From Thetidibacter halocola (lineage in GTDB: Bacteria > Pseudomonadota > Alphaproteobacteria > Rhodobacterales > Rhodobacteraceae): a DNA stretch of 64,000 nt. The DNA is taken from the NCBI RefSeq assembly GCF_018224955.1, contig NZ_JAGTUU010000001.1, forward strand, positions 186,001-250,000, written 5' to 3'. The position numbers and the translations under genes were made by a program. Numbering within the stretch: position 1 is the stretch's first letter; each line of letters opens with the position of its first letter. The notes below the pieces were generated by a model. The model saw nothing but the letters and a program-made list of their open reading frames with translations. It was not told where the DNA came from and made no database searches. This document shows, one piece after another, positions 29,390 to 40,319 of the stretch.

Positions 29390-31438
29390 ATGGATATCCA
29401 AGCCCTCCGCTCCAAGAACCCCGATCACTGGATGCGCGCCACCGCGATCCGCGCGCTTGCGCTGGATGCCGTCGCGGCCGCCAACTCGGGCCATTCCGGC
29501 ATGCCGATCGGCATGGCCGACGTGGCGACGGTGCTGTGGTCGAAACACCTGAAATTTGACGCCAAACGCCCCGACTGGCATGACCGCGACCGGTTCATCC
29601 TGTCGGCGGGCCATGGTTCGATGCTGCTTTACGGGCTGCTCTACCTGTCGGGCGATCCCGAGATCACCCTGGACGAGGTGAAGAACTTTCGCCAGTGGGG
29701 CGCGCGCACCGCGGGCCATCCCGAAAACTTCCACGCCAAGGCGATCGAGACCACGACCGGCCCGCTGGGCCAGGGCCTCTCGAACGCCGTGGGTTTCGCT
29801 ATGGCCGAGGAAATGCTGCGCGCCCGCTTCGGCGCCAAGCTGGTCGATCACCACACCTATGTGGTCGCCGGCGACGGCTGCCTGATGGAGGGCATCAGCC
29901 ACGAGGCGATCGGGCTTGCGGGCCGCTATGAGCTGGGACGCCTCGTCGTGTTCTGGGACAACAACGGGATCACCATCGACGGCAAGGTGAGCCTGTCGGA
30001 CCGCACCGACCAGGTCGCGCGCTTCAACGCCGCGGGCTGGCACGTGCAGGAGATCGACGGCCATGACCCCGAGGCGATCGACGCCGCCATCGCGGCCGCC
30101 AAGAAGGACAAGCGTCCCTCGATGATCGCCTGCAAGACGCATATCGCGCTGGGCCACGCCGCGCAGGACACGTCGAAAGGTCACGGCGCGCTGACCAACG
30201 CCGATCAGAACGCGGCGGCGAAGCAGGGCTGGGGCTGGACCTCGGCCCCCTTCGACGTGCCGGCCGAGATCAAGTCCTGGTGGGAAACCATCGGGTCGCG
30301 CGGTTCAGCGGATCGCGAGGCCTGGGAGGCGCGGCTGGCCGCGACCTCTGGCGCACGGCAGGCGGAATTCGCCCGCACCATGGCGGGCGAGGCCCCCAAG
30401 AAGCTGTCGGCCACGATCAAGGCGCTGAAGAAGCAGATCAGCGACAGCCGCCCCAAGGTTGCAACGCGGAAATCCTCGGAAATGGTGCTGGAGGTGGTCA
30501 ACCCGATCATGCCCGAGACCTGCGGCGGTTCGGCTGACCTGACCGGCTCGAACAACACGTTGACCGGCGACATGGGCGTGTTCGATGTCGACAACCGCAA
30601 GGGGCGTTACGTCTACTGGGGTATCCGCGAGCATGGCATGGCCGCGGCGATGAACGGCATGGCGCTGCATGGCGGCATCCGCCCCTATGGCGGCACCTTC
30701 ATGGCCTTCACCGATTATGCCCGCCCGGCGATGCGCCTGGCTGCGCTGATGCGCATTCCGACGGTCTTTGTCATGACGCATGACAGCATCGGCCTCGGCG
30801 AGGACGGCCCGACGCACCAGCCGGTCGAGCACCTGGCGATCAGCCGAGCCACGCCCAACACGCTGGTCTTCCGGCCCGCCGACACGGTCGAGACGGCCGA
30901 GGCCTGGGAAATCGCGCTGCGCCAGACCGGGACACCGTCGGTGCTGTCGCTGACACGCCAGAACGTGCCCACGGTGCGCGTCGACCACAAGACCGCGAAC
31001 CTGGTCGAGAAAGGCGCCTATGTGCTGGCCGAGGCCGAGGGCAAGCGGCAGGTCATCCTGATGGCCACCGGCTCGGAGGTCGAGATCGCGATGGCGGCAA
31101 GGACGCAGTTGCAGGCCCAAGGGATCGGCACGCGGGTCGTGTCCATGCCGTGCTGGGAGCTGTTCGAACAGCAGGATGAAAGCTATCGCCGCCGTGTGCT
31201 GCCAGCCGGCCCAGTGCGGGTCGCGGTCGAGGCGGGCATGCGCTTTGGCTGGGATCGCTGGCTGTTCGGCGAGCGCGGCCGCCGCGAGAAGGCCGGTTTC
31301 GTCGGTATGCACGGGTTCGGTGCCTCGGCCCCGGCGGAGGTGCTGTACGAGAAATTCGGCATCACCGCGGATGCGGTGACGCAGAAGGCCACCGACCTGG
31401 TTCTGGGCCGCTGGCAGCCCGATCCGCGCGTGGACTGA
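29390..31438 (+). CDS. tkt: Transketolase
   Basis: This thiamine-diphosphate enzyme moves two-carbon units between sugar phosphates in the pentose-phosphate and Calvin-type cycles. The 682-residue protein has [16 protein letters not shown] near the N-terminus, the ThDP/metal motif [13 protein letters not shown], the pyrimidine-domain [11 protein letters not shown], and [20 protein letters not shown]. The start at MDIQALRSK was chosen because AGAGGA lies 10 bases upstream and the family begins there; open frame extends further upstream without family similarity. A terminator follows. The pairing with zapA nearby is common in alphaproteobacteria. Confidence 0.96.
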   Translation: MDIQALRSKNPDHWMRATAIRALALDAVAAANSGHSGMPIGMADVATVLWSKHLKFDAKRPDWHDRDRFILSAGHGSMLLYGLLYLSGDPEITLDEVKNFRQWGARTAGHPENFHAKAIETTTGPLGQGLSNAVGFAMAEEMLRARFGAKLVDHHTYVVAGDGCLMEGISHEAIGLAGRYELGRLVVFWDNNGITIDGKVSLSDRTDQVARFNAAGWHVQEIDGHDPEAIDAAIAAAKKDKRPSMIACKTHIALGHAAQDTSKGHGALTNADQNAAAKQGWGWTSAPFDVPAEIKSWWETIGSRGSADREAWEARLAATSGARQAEFARTMAGEAPKKLSATIKALKKQISDSRPKVATRKSSEMVLEVVNPIMPETCGGSADLTGSNNTLTGDMGVFDVDNRKGRYVYWGIREHGMAAAMNGMALHGGIRPYGGTFMAFTDYARPAMRLAALMRIPTVFVMTHDSIGLGEDGPTHQPVEHLAISRATPNTLVFRPADTVETAEAWEIALRQTGTPSVLSLTRQNVPTVRVDHKTANLVEKGAYVLAEAEGKRQVILMATGSEVEIAMAARTQLQAQGIGTRVVSMPCWELFEQQDESYRRRVLPAGPVRVAVEAGMRFGWDRWLFGERGRREKAGFVGMHGFGASAPAEVLYEKFGITADAVTQKATDLVLGRWQPDPRVD

Positions 31439-31490
31439 TCCAGCGGCGTCGCTGACGCGACACAGGATACGCGGCCCTGTCGGGCCGCCG

Positions 31491-31525
31491 CGGGCGCCCG
31501 GTTCATCCCGAGGCGCCCGTTTCCT
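31491..31525 (+). terminator. Rho-independent terminator after tkt
   Basis: CGGGCGCC and GGCGCCCG arms with a 13-base loop are followed by TTTCCTT, about 50 bases past the tkt stop. Confidence 0.65.
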
Positions 31526-31551
31526 TGGGTCGCCCGGTTTTCGAGGTCACA

Positions 31552-31566
31552 GGGGGCCCTGCCCCC
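31552..31566. repeat. GGGGGC-CCT-GCCCCC hairpin
   Basis: This is a short perfect 6-bp hairpin just after the tkt terminator and before the end of the DUF808 gene. A similar GGGGGC/GCCCCC hairpin occurs at 37121-37138, so it may be a dispersed element. Confidence 0.4.
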
Positions 31567-31590
31567 GCGCTGTTTGGAAACTAGCGACGG

Positions 31591-32544
31591 TCAGTGCGCA
31601 GCGTTCTTTCCGCCGAAAAGCGGCATGAGGATACGGGTGGCCAGCGGCACCAGAACCAGGCCAAGGGCCAGGCCGAGGATACCGTCGATCACCGCCTTGG
31701 CGATCCAGTCGCCCGCCGGGCTGCCGCCGCCGACCGTGTGGGCGAGATTGTGGATGGTGTCCTCGGGCCAGTGAAAGCCCATCTGGTGCAGCGAGTGCAC
31801 GATGATCGACCCGCCGACCCAGAGCATGGCCGCGGTGCCTACGATGGAGAGCGCCTTGAGCAGCCAGGGCATGAAGCGCACGATGCCACGGCCCAAAGCG
31901 CGTGTCATTCCAAGGCGCCCGACCTTGGTCAACCAGAGGCCCACATCGTCCATCTTGACGATGATCGCAACCGCTCCGTAGACCGCCGCCGTGATCAGGA
32001 TGCCGACCACCGCCAGCGTCACGCCCTGGATCCAGATCACGTCCGTCTCGATCACAGACAGGGCAAGCGTCATGATCTCGGCGGACAGGATGAAGTCCGT
32101 CTTGATCGCGCCCTTGACCTTCTGTTCCTCGAGATGGGCCGGATCGCCCACGTCATGCGAGCCGTCGGGGCCGCCGCTGTGGTCGTCATGCGGACCCATT
32201 GCATGCAGAACCTTTTCCGCCCCCTCGAAACACAGGTAGGCGCCGCCCAAGATCAGCAACGGGGGAACGAGCCAAGGTGCAAAGGCCGCCATCAGCATCG
32301 CGGCGGGCAGAAGGAACACCAACTTGTTCACCAGAGAGCCGCGCGCTATGCGCCAGATCATCGGCAATTCGCGGGCTGGCTCGAACCCCGTCACGTATTT
32401 CGGTGTGACGGCGGCGTCGTCGATTACCACGCCCGCCGCCTTGGAGCCGGCCTTGGCCGCGTTCGCAGCGATGTCGTCAACCGAGGCAGCAGCCAGCTTG
32501 GCGATGGCCGCCACGTCGTCGAGAAGTGCCAGAAGTCCGCTCAT
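31591..32544 (-). CDS. DUF808-family inner-membrane protein
   Basis: The 317-residue protein opens with the family phrase SGLLALLDDVAAIAKLAAASVDDIAA and has VVIDDAAVTPKYVTGF. Several transmembrane segments follow (LVFLLPAAMLMAAFAPWLVPPLLILGG, ALSIVGTAAMLWVGGSIIV, and a C-terminal one). E. coli YedI belongs here; the function is not known. It converges on tkt. The ATG at 32544 begins just inside a low-feature region. Confidence 0.88.
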   Translation of the reverse strand: MSGLLALLDDVAAIAKLAAASVDDIAANAAKAGSKAAGVVIDDAAVTPKYVTGFEPARELPMIWRIARGSLVNKLVFLLPAAMLMAAFAPWLVPPLLILGGAYLCFEGAEKVLHAMGPHDDHSGGPDGSHDVGDPAHLEEQKVKGAIKTDFILSAEIMTLALSVIETDVIWIQGVTLAVVGILITAAVYGAVAIIVKMDDVGLWLTKVGRLGMTRALGRGIVRFMPWLLKALSIVGTAAMLWVGGSIIVHSLHQMGFHWPEDTIHNLAHTVGGGSPAGDWIAKAVIDGILGLALGLVLVPLATRILMPLFGGKNAAH

Positions 32545-32723
32545 GCCCTACCCGTTTCCGCGATGTCCCGGCGCAAGGATAGCGCCTCGAAAGTGACGCT
32601 CAACCCCAATCGCGGCTGATCGCCAAACCCGTCCCCGTCGTCGTGATTACCGTAGGTGGGTGCCCGGGACCAGTGTAAGCTGGACCCATTCGGAACTTGC
32701 ACCTTTCCGCACGGAATTGCGCC

Positions 32724-33749
32724 ATGCCGATCGTTTCGTTCTGTCTGATCTACGAAATCCAGCCTGCCGCCGGGCCGCAGCACGACCATCCCTTCATGTC
32801 GCGGATCATGGACGTGTTCGGGGACAGCATGCCGTAACACTATTGGGATCAGTTCGGCAATCATTACCACGTCGTCGGCAGCGGCAATGCCCATATCGTC
32901 AGCGACCATATCCGGTCGATCTATGTCACCCGGACGGTGATCGCGGACGCGATCTCGGCCCCGGCATCGGGCATCACGGCCGGTTCCGGGTCGTTGCAGA
33001 CCCAGGGCGGAACCGCTTCTGACGCATGGGACGCAGCGTTGCAGGCCGCCATCGACCAGACGGCGCTGGACATAGGCACCGCGGCCGAAACCGCGGCGGC
33101 GCTGTTCCTGTGCAGCGTGCTGGCCTCGGCGCCAGACCGCGCCGGTGTGGTGACCGAGCGCCTCTTGGGGGGCAGCGCCGATCTGGTCGGCGCCGACCTG
33201 GCCGACACGGCGCGCGGCGGCATCCTCCCCGACCGGTTCCTCCCGCTGGACGGGAACGAATTTGCCTATTCGGGGTTTGGCAACGATACCGTCGATGACG
33301 GCAAGGGCCATGACGCGTTGCTTGGCGGGCGCGGCCGCGACCTGCTGCTCGGCGGGCAAGGCAACGACCTGCTCGACGGCGACGACACGCTGCATGGTGG
33401 CAACGGCAATGACCGGATGCGCGGCTCCAACGGCAAGAACATCTTGTTCGGCCGCCAGGGCAACGACACGATGGAGGGAGGTGCAGGCAACGACACCCTG
33501 GCCGGCGGATGGGGAGCCGATGTCTTCGTCCTTGGCACAGGCACCGATCAGGTCACGGATTTCGGACTGGCCGCAGACCGGATCGCCGTATCGGGGCTCG
33601 GCGTTTCCGCCGTCTCGAACCTGGCGCTGCACCAGATGAACTGGGGGACCCTGCTGATGCATGACATCGATGGCAACGGCAGCACGGACCGCCTCAAGCT
33701 TCTGGGTATCGCGGCGATCGATCTGGACGAAACGCATTTCCTGTTCTGA
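32724..33749 (+). pseudogene. RTX (hemolysin-type calcium-binding) gene interrupted by an in-frame TAA
   Basis: Reading from an ATG at 32724, the frame gives 37 residues (MPIVSFCLIYEIQP...) and then TAA at 32835-32837. The same frame then continues (HYWDQFGNHYHVVGSG) to 33749 without another stop. The downstream part holds RTX nonapeptides near residues 185-275 (GNDTVDDGKG, GGQGNDLLDGDD, GGAGNDTLAGG) and an FVLGTGTDQVTDF closing unit, a type I secretion substrate layout. A GTG at 32937 could restart translation, but no Shine-Dalgarno precedes it. A CAA-to-TAA change is the simplest explanation. No type I transporter is nearby. Confidence 0.7.
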
Positions 33750-33868
33750 CCTGGGCCCGGCGTCTCAGGTCGCCGATCCGGGCGATTGTCCCGCGCTAAC
33801 ATGCCGGGCATTTCCGATCCAGGTTGAAGTTTATCGCTAACACATTGCCATACCACATGTTTTCGGCT

Positions 33869-33896
33869 TTGCAGTTGCAGCATACGCCGGTATACC
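33869..33896 (+). promoter_or_regulatory. Possible gap promoter
   Basis: Two tandem TTGCAG copies (33869-33880) are followed by TATACC at 33891, spaced 16 bases from the first copy, about 30 bases before the gap start. This is a loose match to a -35/-10 pair in an otherwise AT-richer leader. Confidence 0.3.
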
Positions 33897-33926
33897 GCAA
33901 GCAGATTAATATTTTAGGAGCCCGCC

Positions 33927-34931
33927 ATGACCGTCACCGTCGGCATCAACGGATTCGGCCGGATCGGCCGCTGCACGCTGGCCCATATCGCCGAAAGCGC
34001 GCGCAACGATGTCCAGGTGGTGCGGATCAACGCGCCCGGCCCACTGGACACCCATGCCCACCTGCTGCGCTACGACAGCGTGCATGGCCGCTTTCCGGGC
34101 CAGGTAAAGGTGACGGACAATGCGATCGATCTCGGCCGCGGCCCGATCGACGTGATGTCGAGCTACGAGCTGGACGAACTGGACTGGGGCGGCTGCGACG
34201 TGGTCCTCGAATGCACCGGCCAGTTCAACGACGGGCTGAAGGCGGATGCGCATATCCGCAACGGCGCGAAATCGGTGCTGATCTCGGCCCCGGCGAAGAA
34301 CGTGCAGCGCACCGTGGTCTACGGCGTCAACCATCGTGACCTGGTGCCCGGCGACACGATGATCTCGAACGGGTCCTGCACGACGAATTGCCTGGCGCCG
34401 CTGGCCAAGGTTCTGGACGAGGCGATCGGCATCGAGAGCGGGATCATGACCACGATCCACTCCTATACCGGCGACCAGCCGACGCTGGACCGCCGCCACA
34501 AGGACCTCTATCGCGCACGCGCCGCGGCCATGGCGATGATCCCGACCTCGACCGGCGCGGCCAAGGCGCTGGGCGAGGTGCTGCCGAACCTCAAGGGCAA
34601 GCTTGATGGCTCGGCCGTTCGGGTGCCGACGCCGAATGTCTCGGCGGTCGACCTGACCTTCTACGCCAGGAAGGACGTGACCGTAGCCGATGTGAACGAA
34701 GTGGTGGCCGAGGCTGCGGCGGGACGCATGGGCACGGTGCTGGCCTACGACCCCGAGCCCAAGGTCTCGATCGACTTCAACCACACGACGCAGTCCTCGA
34801 TCTTCGCGCCGGACCAGACAAAGGTCGTCGGCGGTCGCATGGTCCGCGTGCTGGCCTGGTATGACAACGAATGGGGATTCTCGGCGCGCATGGCCGATGT
34901 GGCCGCCGCGATGGGCCGCCTGCTGCACTGA
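33927..34931 (+). CDS. gap: Glyceraldehyde-3-phosphate dehydrogenase family (gap/epd-like)
   Basis: The 334-residue protein has the Rossmann motif INGFGRIGR, the catalytic loop SNGSCTTNC (Cys151) with His178 in TTIHSYTGDQ, and WYDNEWGFSARM near the end. It oxidatively phosphorylates glyceraldehyde-3-phosphate, or erythrose-4-phosphate in Epd members. The cofactor-selecting loop reads RINAPGPLD at 33-41, not the NDP form usual in strictly NAD-linked enzymes, and VSIDFNH resembles Epd/GapB. NADP use or dual specificity is therefore possible. AGGAG precedes the ATG. Confidence 0.92.
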   Translation: MTVTVGINGFGRIGRCTLAHIAESARNDVQVVRINAPGPLDTHAHLLRYDSVHGRFPGQVKVTDNAIDLGRGPIDVMSSYELDELDWGGCDVVLECTGQFNDGLKADAHIRNGAKSVLISAPAKNVQRTVVYGVNHRDLVPGDTMISNGSCTTNCLAPLAKVLDEAIGIESGIMTTIHSYTGDQPTLDRRHKDLYRARAAAMAMIPTSTGAAKALGEVLPNLKGKLDGSAVRVPTPNVSAVDLTFYARKDVTVADVNEVVAEAAAGRMGTVLAYDPEPKVSIDFNHTTQSSIFAPDQTKVVGGRMVRVLAWYDNEWGFSARMADVAAAMGRLLH

Positions 34932-34955
34932 TCTCGTCCAGCAAGAAAACGCGGA

Positions 34956-34982
34956 ACGCCCGGCGCCGGTTGGCCCGGGCGT
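34956..34982. terminator. Hairpin terminator between gap and the TauE/SafE gene
   Basis: ACGCCCGG and CCGGGCGT arms pair around an 11-base loop, flanked by an outer GCAAGA/TCTTGC pairing. It lies between two convergent genes and can serve both. Confidence 0.6.
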
Positions 34983-34990
34983 CTTGCGTT

Positions 34991-35749
34991 TCACGTCATC
35001 GCGTCAAAAACCAGCTTGACCGCCAGCACGCTCAGAAGCGCAAGGATCGCCCGGTCGAAGACCTGCGGCGGCCAGCGCCGCGCCAGCGCGGCACCCAGCG
35101 GCATCCCCGCCAGCAAGGGCGCAAGCGCCGCCACGGACCCCGCAACCCGTTCCGGCGTCAGCAACCCATACCAGAGCATCGTCGGCGCCTGCGCCAGAGT
35201 CATCGCCAGGAAAAAGACAGAGATCGTCGCCACGAAAACCGGCCGCGCCAGCCGCATCGCGTTGAGAAAGGTGATCGAGACCGGCGCGCTGACACCCGTT
35301 GCCCCTTGCAGCACACCTGCCACGCCCGCCACGGGCAACACGATCCGGCCGGCCAGTGCAGGGTCCAAGGCCCAGCCCGGCCGCGCCAGGCGAAAGCCGA
35401 CATACAGGAACACCACCCCGGCCACCATCGCCAGCAGCAGCGACGGCGACACATGCGCCAGCATCAGCGTGCCGATCCAGGCGCCCAGCAGGCCGCCGCT
35501 GGCAAACAGCCAGGGAAAGGCACCGCGCGGCAGGTGCGACCAGAAGCTGCGCAGCTGGACAAGGTTTGTGGCGAAACTTGGCAGCACCATCACGACGACC
35601 GCCGTGGGCACGTCGAAATGCAACGCTATGACGGGCACCGCGACGATCGGCGCGCCCGCGCCCGTCGCCCCTTTCAGGACGCCGCCCAGCACCAGCGCCA
35701 GCGCCGTCCAGACCAGCCCGGCCAGATGCCCTTCTGCAAAGTGAATCAC
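34991..35749 (-). CDS. TauE/SafE-family sulfite/organosulfonate exporter-like permease
   Basis: The 252-residue membrane protein has about eight hydrophobic segments, with the repeated family motif around GGVLKGATGAGAPIVAVPVIAL and GVLQGATGVSAPVSITFLNAM. TauE/SafE proteins move small anions such as sulfite or sulfoacetate. The start is a GTG at 35749 with GGAGGGG upstream. Its neighbours (gap and pepT) give no hint of the substrate. Confidence 0.85.
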   Translation of the reverse strand: MIHFAEGHLAGLVWTALALVLGGVLKGATGAGAPIVAVPVIALHFDVPTAVVVMVLPSFATNLVQLRSFWSHLPRGAFPWLFASGGLLGAWIGTLMLAHVSPSLLLAMVAGVVFLYVGFRLARPGWALDPALAGRIVLPVAGVAGVLQGATGVSAPVSITFLNAMRLARPVFVATISVFFLAMTLAQAPTMLWYGLLTPERVAGSVAALAPLLAGMPLGAALARRWPPQVFDRAILALLSVLAVKLVFDAMT

Positions 35750-35812
35750 GAAACCCCTCCCTGTCGCACGGGCACCTTCGCCCCGAACGGCAGGGCGGAC
35801 AAGGCCGCGCGC

Positions 35813-37054
35813 TCACGCGCGCTCGGCCGCCAGTTCGGACAGCGCCAGCATCAGCTCCGCGCCCTTGGCCATGTCCTGAACGGACACCCATTCCAGCGGT
35901 CCGTGCACGTTCTGCATGCCGCAGAACAGGTTGGGCGTGGGAACTCCCATCTCGGTCAGCTTCGACCCGTCGGTGCCGCCCCGGATCGGGGTCGAGACCG
36001 GCTCCACTCCGATGCGCCGCGCCGCCTCGAAGGCGAGGTCGACCGGCGTCATGTCCTCTTCAAGCCAGTAGCGCATGTTGCGGTATTGCGGCGCGATGGT
36101 GCAGGTCACCTGCGCGCGCGGCTCGGTGGCCTGAACCGCCTCGCAGATGGCGCGCAACATGGCGCCCTTGGCCGCCAGGCCCTCGCGTTCGAAATCGCGC
36201 AGGATCAGCGTGATCTCCATCCGGTCGGCATCGCCACTCATCCCCGTCACATGCACGAACCCGTCGCGCCCGGCGGTGGTCTCGGGCGCCATGGTCGCAT
36301 GCGGCAGCATCGAGACGATCTTCGAGGCCAGCGTGGTCGCGTTCACCAGCTTGCCGGTCGCCCAGCCGGGATGGATCGAGACCCCCTTGACGACCACCTT
36401 GGCGCCATCCGCCGAGAAACTCTCGTAGGTCAGCTCGCCGACGTCGCCGCCATCGAACGTATAGGCGAAATCGCAACCCAGGTCGCTCGGCAGGTCGGCG
36501 TGCACGCCGCGCGCGATCTCCTCGTCGGGGGTGAAGGCGACGCGCACCGGCCCGTGCTTCAGCCCCGGCGTGGTCAGCATGTGCCGCGCGGCGGTCATCA
36601 CGATACTGATCCCCGCCTTGTCATCCGCCCCCAGCAGCGTGGTGCCCGAGGCGGTCACGATGTCATGCCCGACCTTGCCTGCGAGATAGGGGAATTCCTC
36701 CGGTGACAACACCAGCTCAGGCGCGTCGGGAAAGGTGATGTCGCCGCCGTTGTATCCCTTGATGACGCGCGGCCTCACGCCGGTCGCGTTGAACTGCGGC
36801 GCGGTATCCACGTGGGCGAGAAATCCCACGGTCGGCCCCGCGACCGTGCCGGGGATCGTCGCCAGCACCGCGCCATACTCGGTTAGCACAACGTCCCGGG
36901 CGCCCATCGCCTCCAGCTCGGCCTTCAGCATCCACGACAGATCCAGCTGGCAGGCGGTGCTGGGCGTGCCGGGCTGCTCCGCGTCGCTCTGGGTGTCCAC
37001 CGCCGCGTAGCGCACCAGGCGCTCTTCGAGTTCCTGGTCGAATTGGGTTTTCAT
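35813..37054 (-). CDS. pepT: Peptidase T (tripeptidase)
   Basis: PepT is a cytosolic zinc aminotripeptidase of the M20 family. The 413-residue protein has the metal-binding motifs GFLAHVDTAPQFNATG, GADDKAGI, FTPDEEIARG, TFDGGDVGEL and RGGTDGSKLTEMG. The family phrase EDMTPVDLAFEAARRIGVEP is also present. The length is standard (about 410). It is a single gene, separated from dctD by 110 bases that contain a hairpin. Confidence 0.95.
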   Translation of the reverse strand: MKTQFDQELEERLVRYAAVDTQSDAEQPGTPSTACQLDLSWMLKAELEAMGARDVVLTEYGAVLATIPGTVAGPTVGFLAHVDTAPQFNATGVRPRVIKGYNGGDITFPDAPELVLSPEEFPYLAGKVGHDIVTASGTTLLGADDKAGISIVMTAARHMLTTPGLKHGPVRVAFTPDEEIARGVHADLPSDLGCDFAYTFDGGDVGELTYESFSADGAKVVVKGVSIHPGWATGKLVNATTLASKIVSMLPHATMAPETTAGRDGFVHVTGMSGDADRMEITLILRDFEREGLAAKGAMLRAICEAVQATEPRAQVTCTIAPQYRNMRYWLEEDMTPVDLAFEAARRIGVEPVSTPIRGGTDGSKLTEMGVPTPNLFCGMQNVHGPLEWVSVQDMAKGAELMLALSELAAERA

Positions 37055-37120
37055 GCAATGTCCCCTAGAGAGCGCGGCGCACCATGCCGCCCCTTCATCT
37101 GGCCCCTAAACTCCGAGGGT

Positions 37121-37138
37121 GTGGGGGCTGGCCCCCAC
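37121..37138. repeat. GTGGGGGC-TG-GCCCCCAC hairpin
   Basis: This perfect 8-bp inverted repeat has a 2-base centre, between pepT and dctD. It shares the GGGGGC/GCCCCC core with the hairpin at 31552-31566. It may end transcription of dctD or be a small dispersed palindrome. Confidence 0.45.
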
Positions 37139-37164
37139 ATCCGTCCCGGCCACGGGCACAGATG

Positions 37165-38499
<1,335 letters not shown>

Positions 38500-38503
38500 G
38501 CGT

Positions 38504-40282
38504 TCACTCTGCCGCCTCTATCGTGTCGTTCGCCCCGGTGCCCTCGTTCAGCACCGGCAGCTGGATTTCGAACACCGCACCGCCATGCTCGCCATTGCGC
38601 GCGGTCAACCGCCCACCCAGTTCGGTAACGATCCCCGACGAGATCGCCAGCCCCAGCCCCACCCCGTCGCCGGGCGCCTTGGTGGTGTAGAAAGGCTCGA
38701 ACAGCAGTTCGAGATCCTCGATCCCCTCGCCATTGTCGCGCACCGACACGGTGGCGGTCTCTCCGGCGGCGAGGATGATCTCGATCTCTGGGTGCTCCAC
38801 GGACTTGGTGGCATCTAGCGCGTTTCGCAACAGGTTGACCAGCACCTGTTCCAGCCGCATCCGGTCTCCCATGATGCGCACGGGCTCGTCCGGCAGGATC
38901 TTGCTGATCCGCACGCGCCGCGCCTTCAGTTGCGGCTCCATCATCGACAGGCTCGAGGCCAGCGCGTCGCCCATGTTGACCGGGCTGAACTCGGCCTGCC
39001 CCTTGCGGGCATAGGATTTCAGCTGCTGGGTGATGGCGCCCATGCGTTCGATCAGGTCGTCGATGCGGTGGAAGGCGGTCAGCGCCTCTTCGGGGCGGTT
39101 GCGCCGCAGCAGCAGCCGCGCGCCAGCCAGGTAGGTTTTCATCGCGGCCAGAGGCTGGTTCAGCTCGTGGCTGACGGCGGCTGACATCTCGCCCAACGCA
39201 GCCAGTTTCGAGCTTTGCGCAAGGCTCTGTTCCGCCACGGCCAGAGTCTTCTGCACCCGCTCGCGTTCCGCGATCTCGCGTTGCAGCCGGGCGTTCAGCG
39301 CGCGCAGTTCCGCCGATTCCCGTTGGAACAGCGCCATGCGCAGCGCGGTCTTGCGGCTGAGCGCGTAGAAGGCCAGCGCCGCCAGCAAGGCAAAGCCCAT
39401 GATCTCGAGCGCGAGGACCGCGTTCACCTTTTCGCGCACGCTGGCATAGGTGGTGAAAGTGGTCATCGTCCAGCCGCGGAACGGGATGCGCCCGTCGATC
39501 CGCATCACGGCCTCGCCGCGGATATAGGCGTCGGGCGGCTGCGCCGTCCAGTCGGCGGTGGCCTGTATGGCGCGCTCGATCGCGCCCGAGGCGGGTTGCG
39601 CCTGCAACGCCTCCTCGCGCGTCAGGCTGCGCCAGCGCGGCTCGGTCGCGAGGATGATGATGCCCTCGGAATTGGTCACCAGCACCGCGTCGGAAATGCC
39701 CGCCCAGGCGCGCTCGAACTTGGCGAGGTCGACCTCGACCACGATCACGCCGACCGTGTTGGACTGGCTTTCCACCCGCCGCGCATAGGTAAAGCTGAAA
39801 CCGCCCGCCTCGCGCTGCATCACCGTGAACACGGTCGAGGCGCTGCGCACCGCGTCGACGAAATAGGGCGCGGTGCGGTGCGTCTCGCCCAAGCGGTTGC
39901 GGTCGGTGGCGGCCACGGTGCGCCCGTCGATGTCCAGCAGCATCAGCGAGGCCGCACCGATTTCCTCTACGAAGGAAATCAGGCGCTGCGACGACTGGCT
40001 GTAATCGGCCGAATTCAGCGCCCCGATCAGCGCCGGGTCGCGCGCCAGCAGTTGCGGCACGATGGCGTTGCGGCGCAGTTCGGACACCAGGTTGCCGGAA
40101 TAGAGCGCAAGCCGCAGCTCGGCGCGGTTGCGAGTCGTCTCGGTAAAGCGATCGGTCAGCAGGCGGTTCGTGACCCAGACCGTCGCCACCGCCACAAGAA
40201 GCAGAAGCGCCAGTGCGGCGCGGACGCGCCAGCCCAGCGGGCCCGTGCGCCGTTGGCGCGATATGGTGCGGGGGGTTGCCAT
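38504..40282 (-). CDS. dctB: DctB-type C4-dicarboxylate sensor histidine kinase
   Basis: The 592-residue protein has an N-terminal membrane segment (AALALLLLVAVATVWV), a periplasmic double-Cache domain (residues 50-290; LLDIDGRTVAATDRNRLGE) and a second membrane segment (AVLALEIMGFALLAALAFYAL). A coiled coil and the kinase core follow: H-box AAVSHELNQPLAAMKTYL, N-box LVNLLRNALDA, and G-boxes RDNGEGIEDL and GVGLGLAISSGIV. The start at MATPRTIS was chosen; an upstream TTG is in frame but weaker. It is translated with dctD. Confidence 0.92.
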   Translation of the reverse strand: MATPRTISRQRRTGPLGWRVRAALALLLLVAVATVWVTNRLLTDRFTETTRNRAELRLALYSGNLVSELRRNAIVPQLLARDPALIGALNSADYSQSSQRLISFVEEIGAASLMLLDIDGRTVAATDRNRLGETHRTAPYFVDAVRSASTVFTVMQREAGGFSFTYARRVESQSNTVGVIVVEVDLAKFERAWAGISDAVLVTNSEGIIILATEPRWRSLTREEALQAQPASGAIERAIQATADWTAQPPDAYIRGEAVMRIDGRIPFRGWTMTTFTTYASVREKVNAVLALEIMGFALLAALAFYALSRKTALRMALFQRESAELRALNARLQREIAERERVQKTLAVAEQSLAQSSKLAALGEMSAAVSHELNQPLAAMKTYLAGARLLLRRNRPEEALTAFHRIDDLIERMGAITQQLKSYARKGQAEFSPVNMGDALASSLSMMEPQLKARRVRISKILPDEPVRIMGDRMRLEQVLVNLLRNALDATKSVEHPEIEIILAAGETATVSVRDNGEGIEDLELLFEPFYTTKAPGDGVGLGLAISSGIVTELGGRLTARNGEHGGAVFEIQLPVLNEGTGANDTIEAAE

Positions 40283-40319
40283 GGCCGACAGGATAGGCCC
40301 CCGCCCGCCCGCGCTCAAG

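Noticed and set aside
34871-36706. 611-codon plus-strand frame
   Set aside because: It is antisense to pepT and the TauE/SafE gene, with Arg/His-rich shadow composition.
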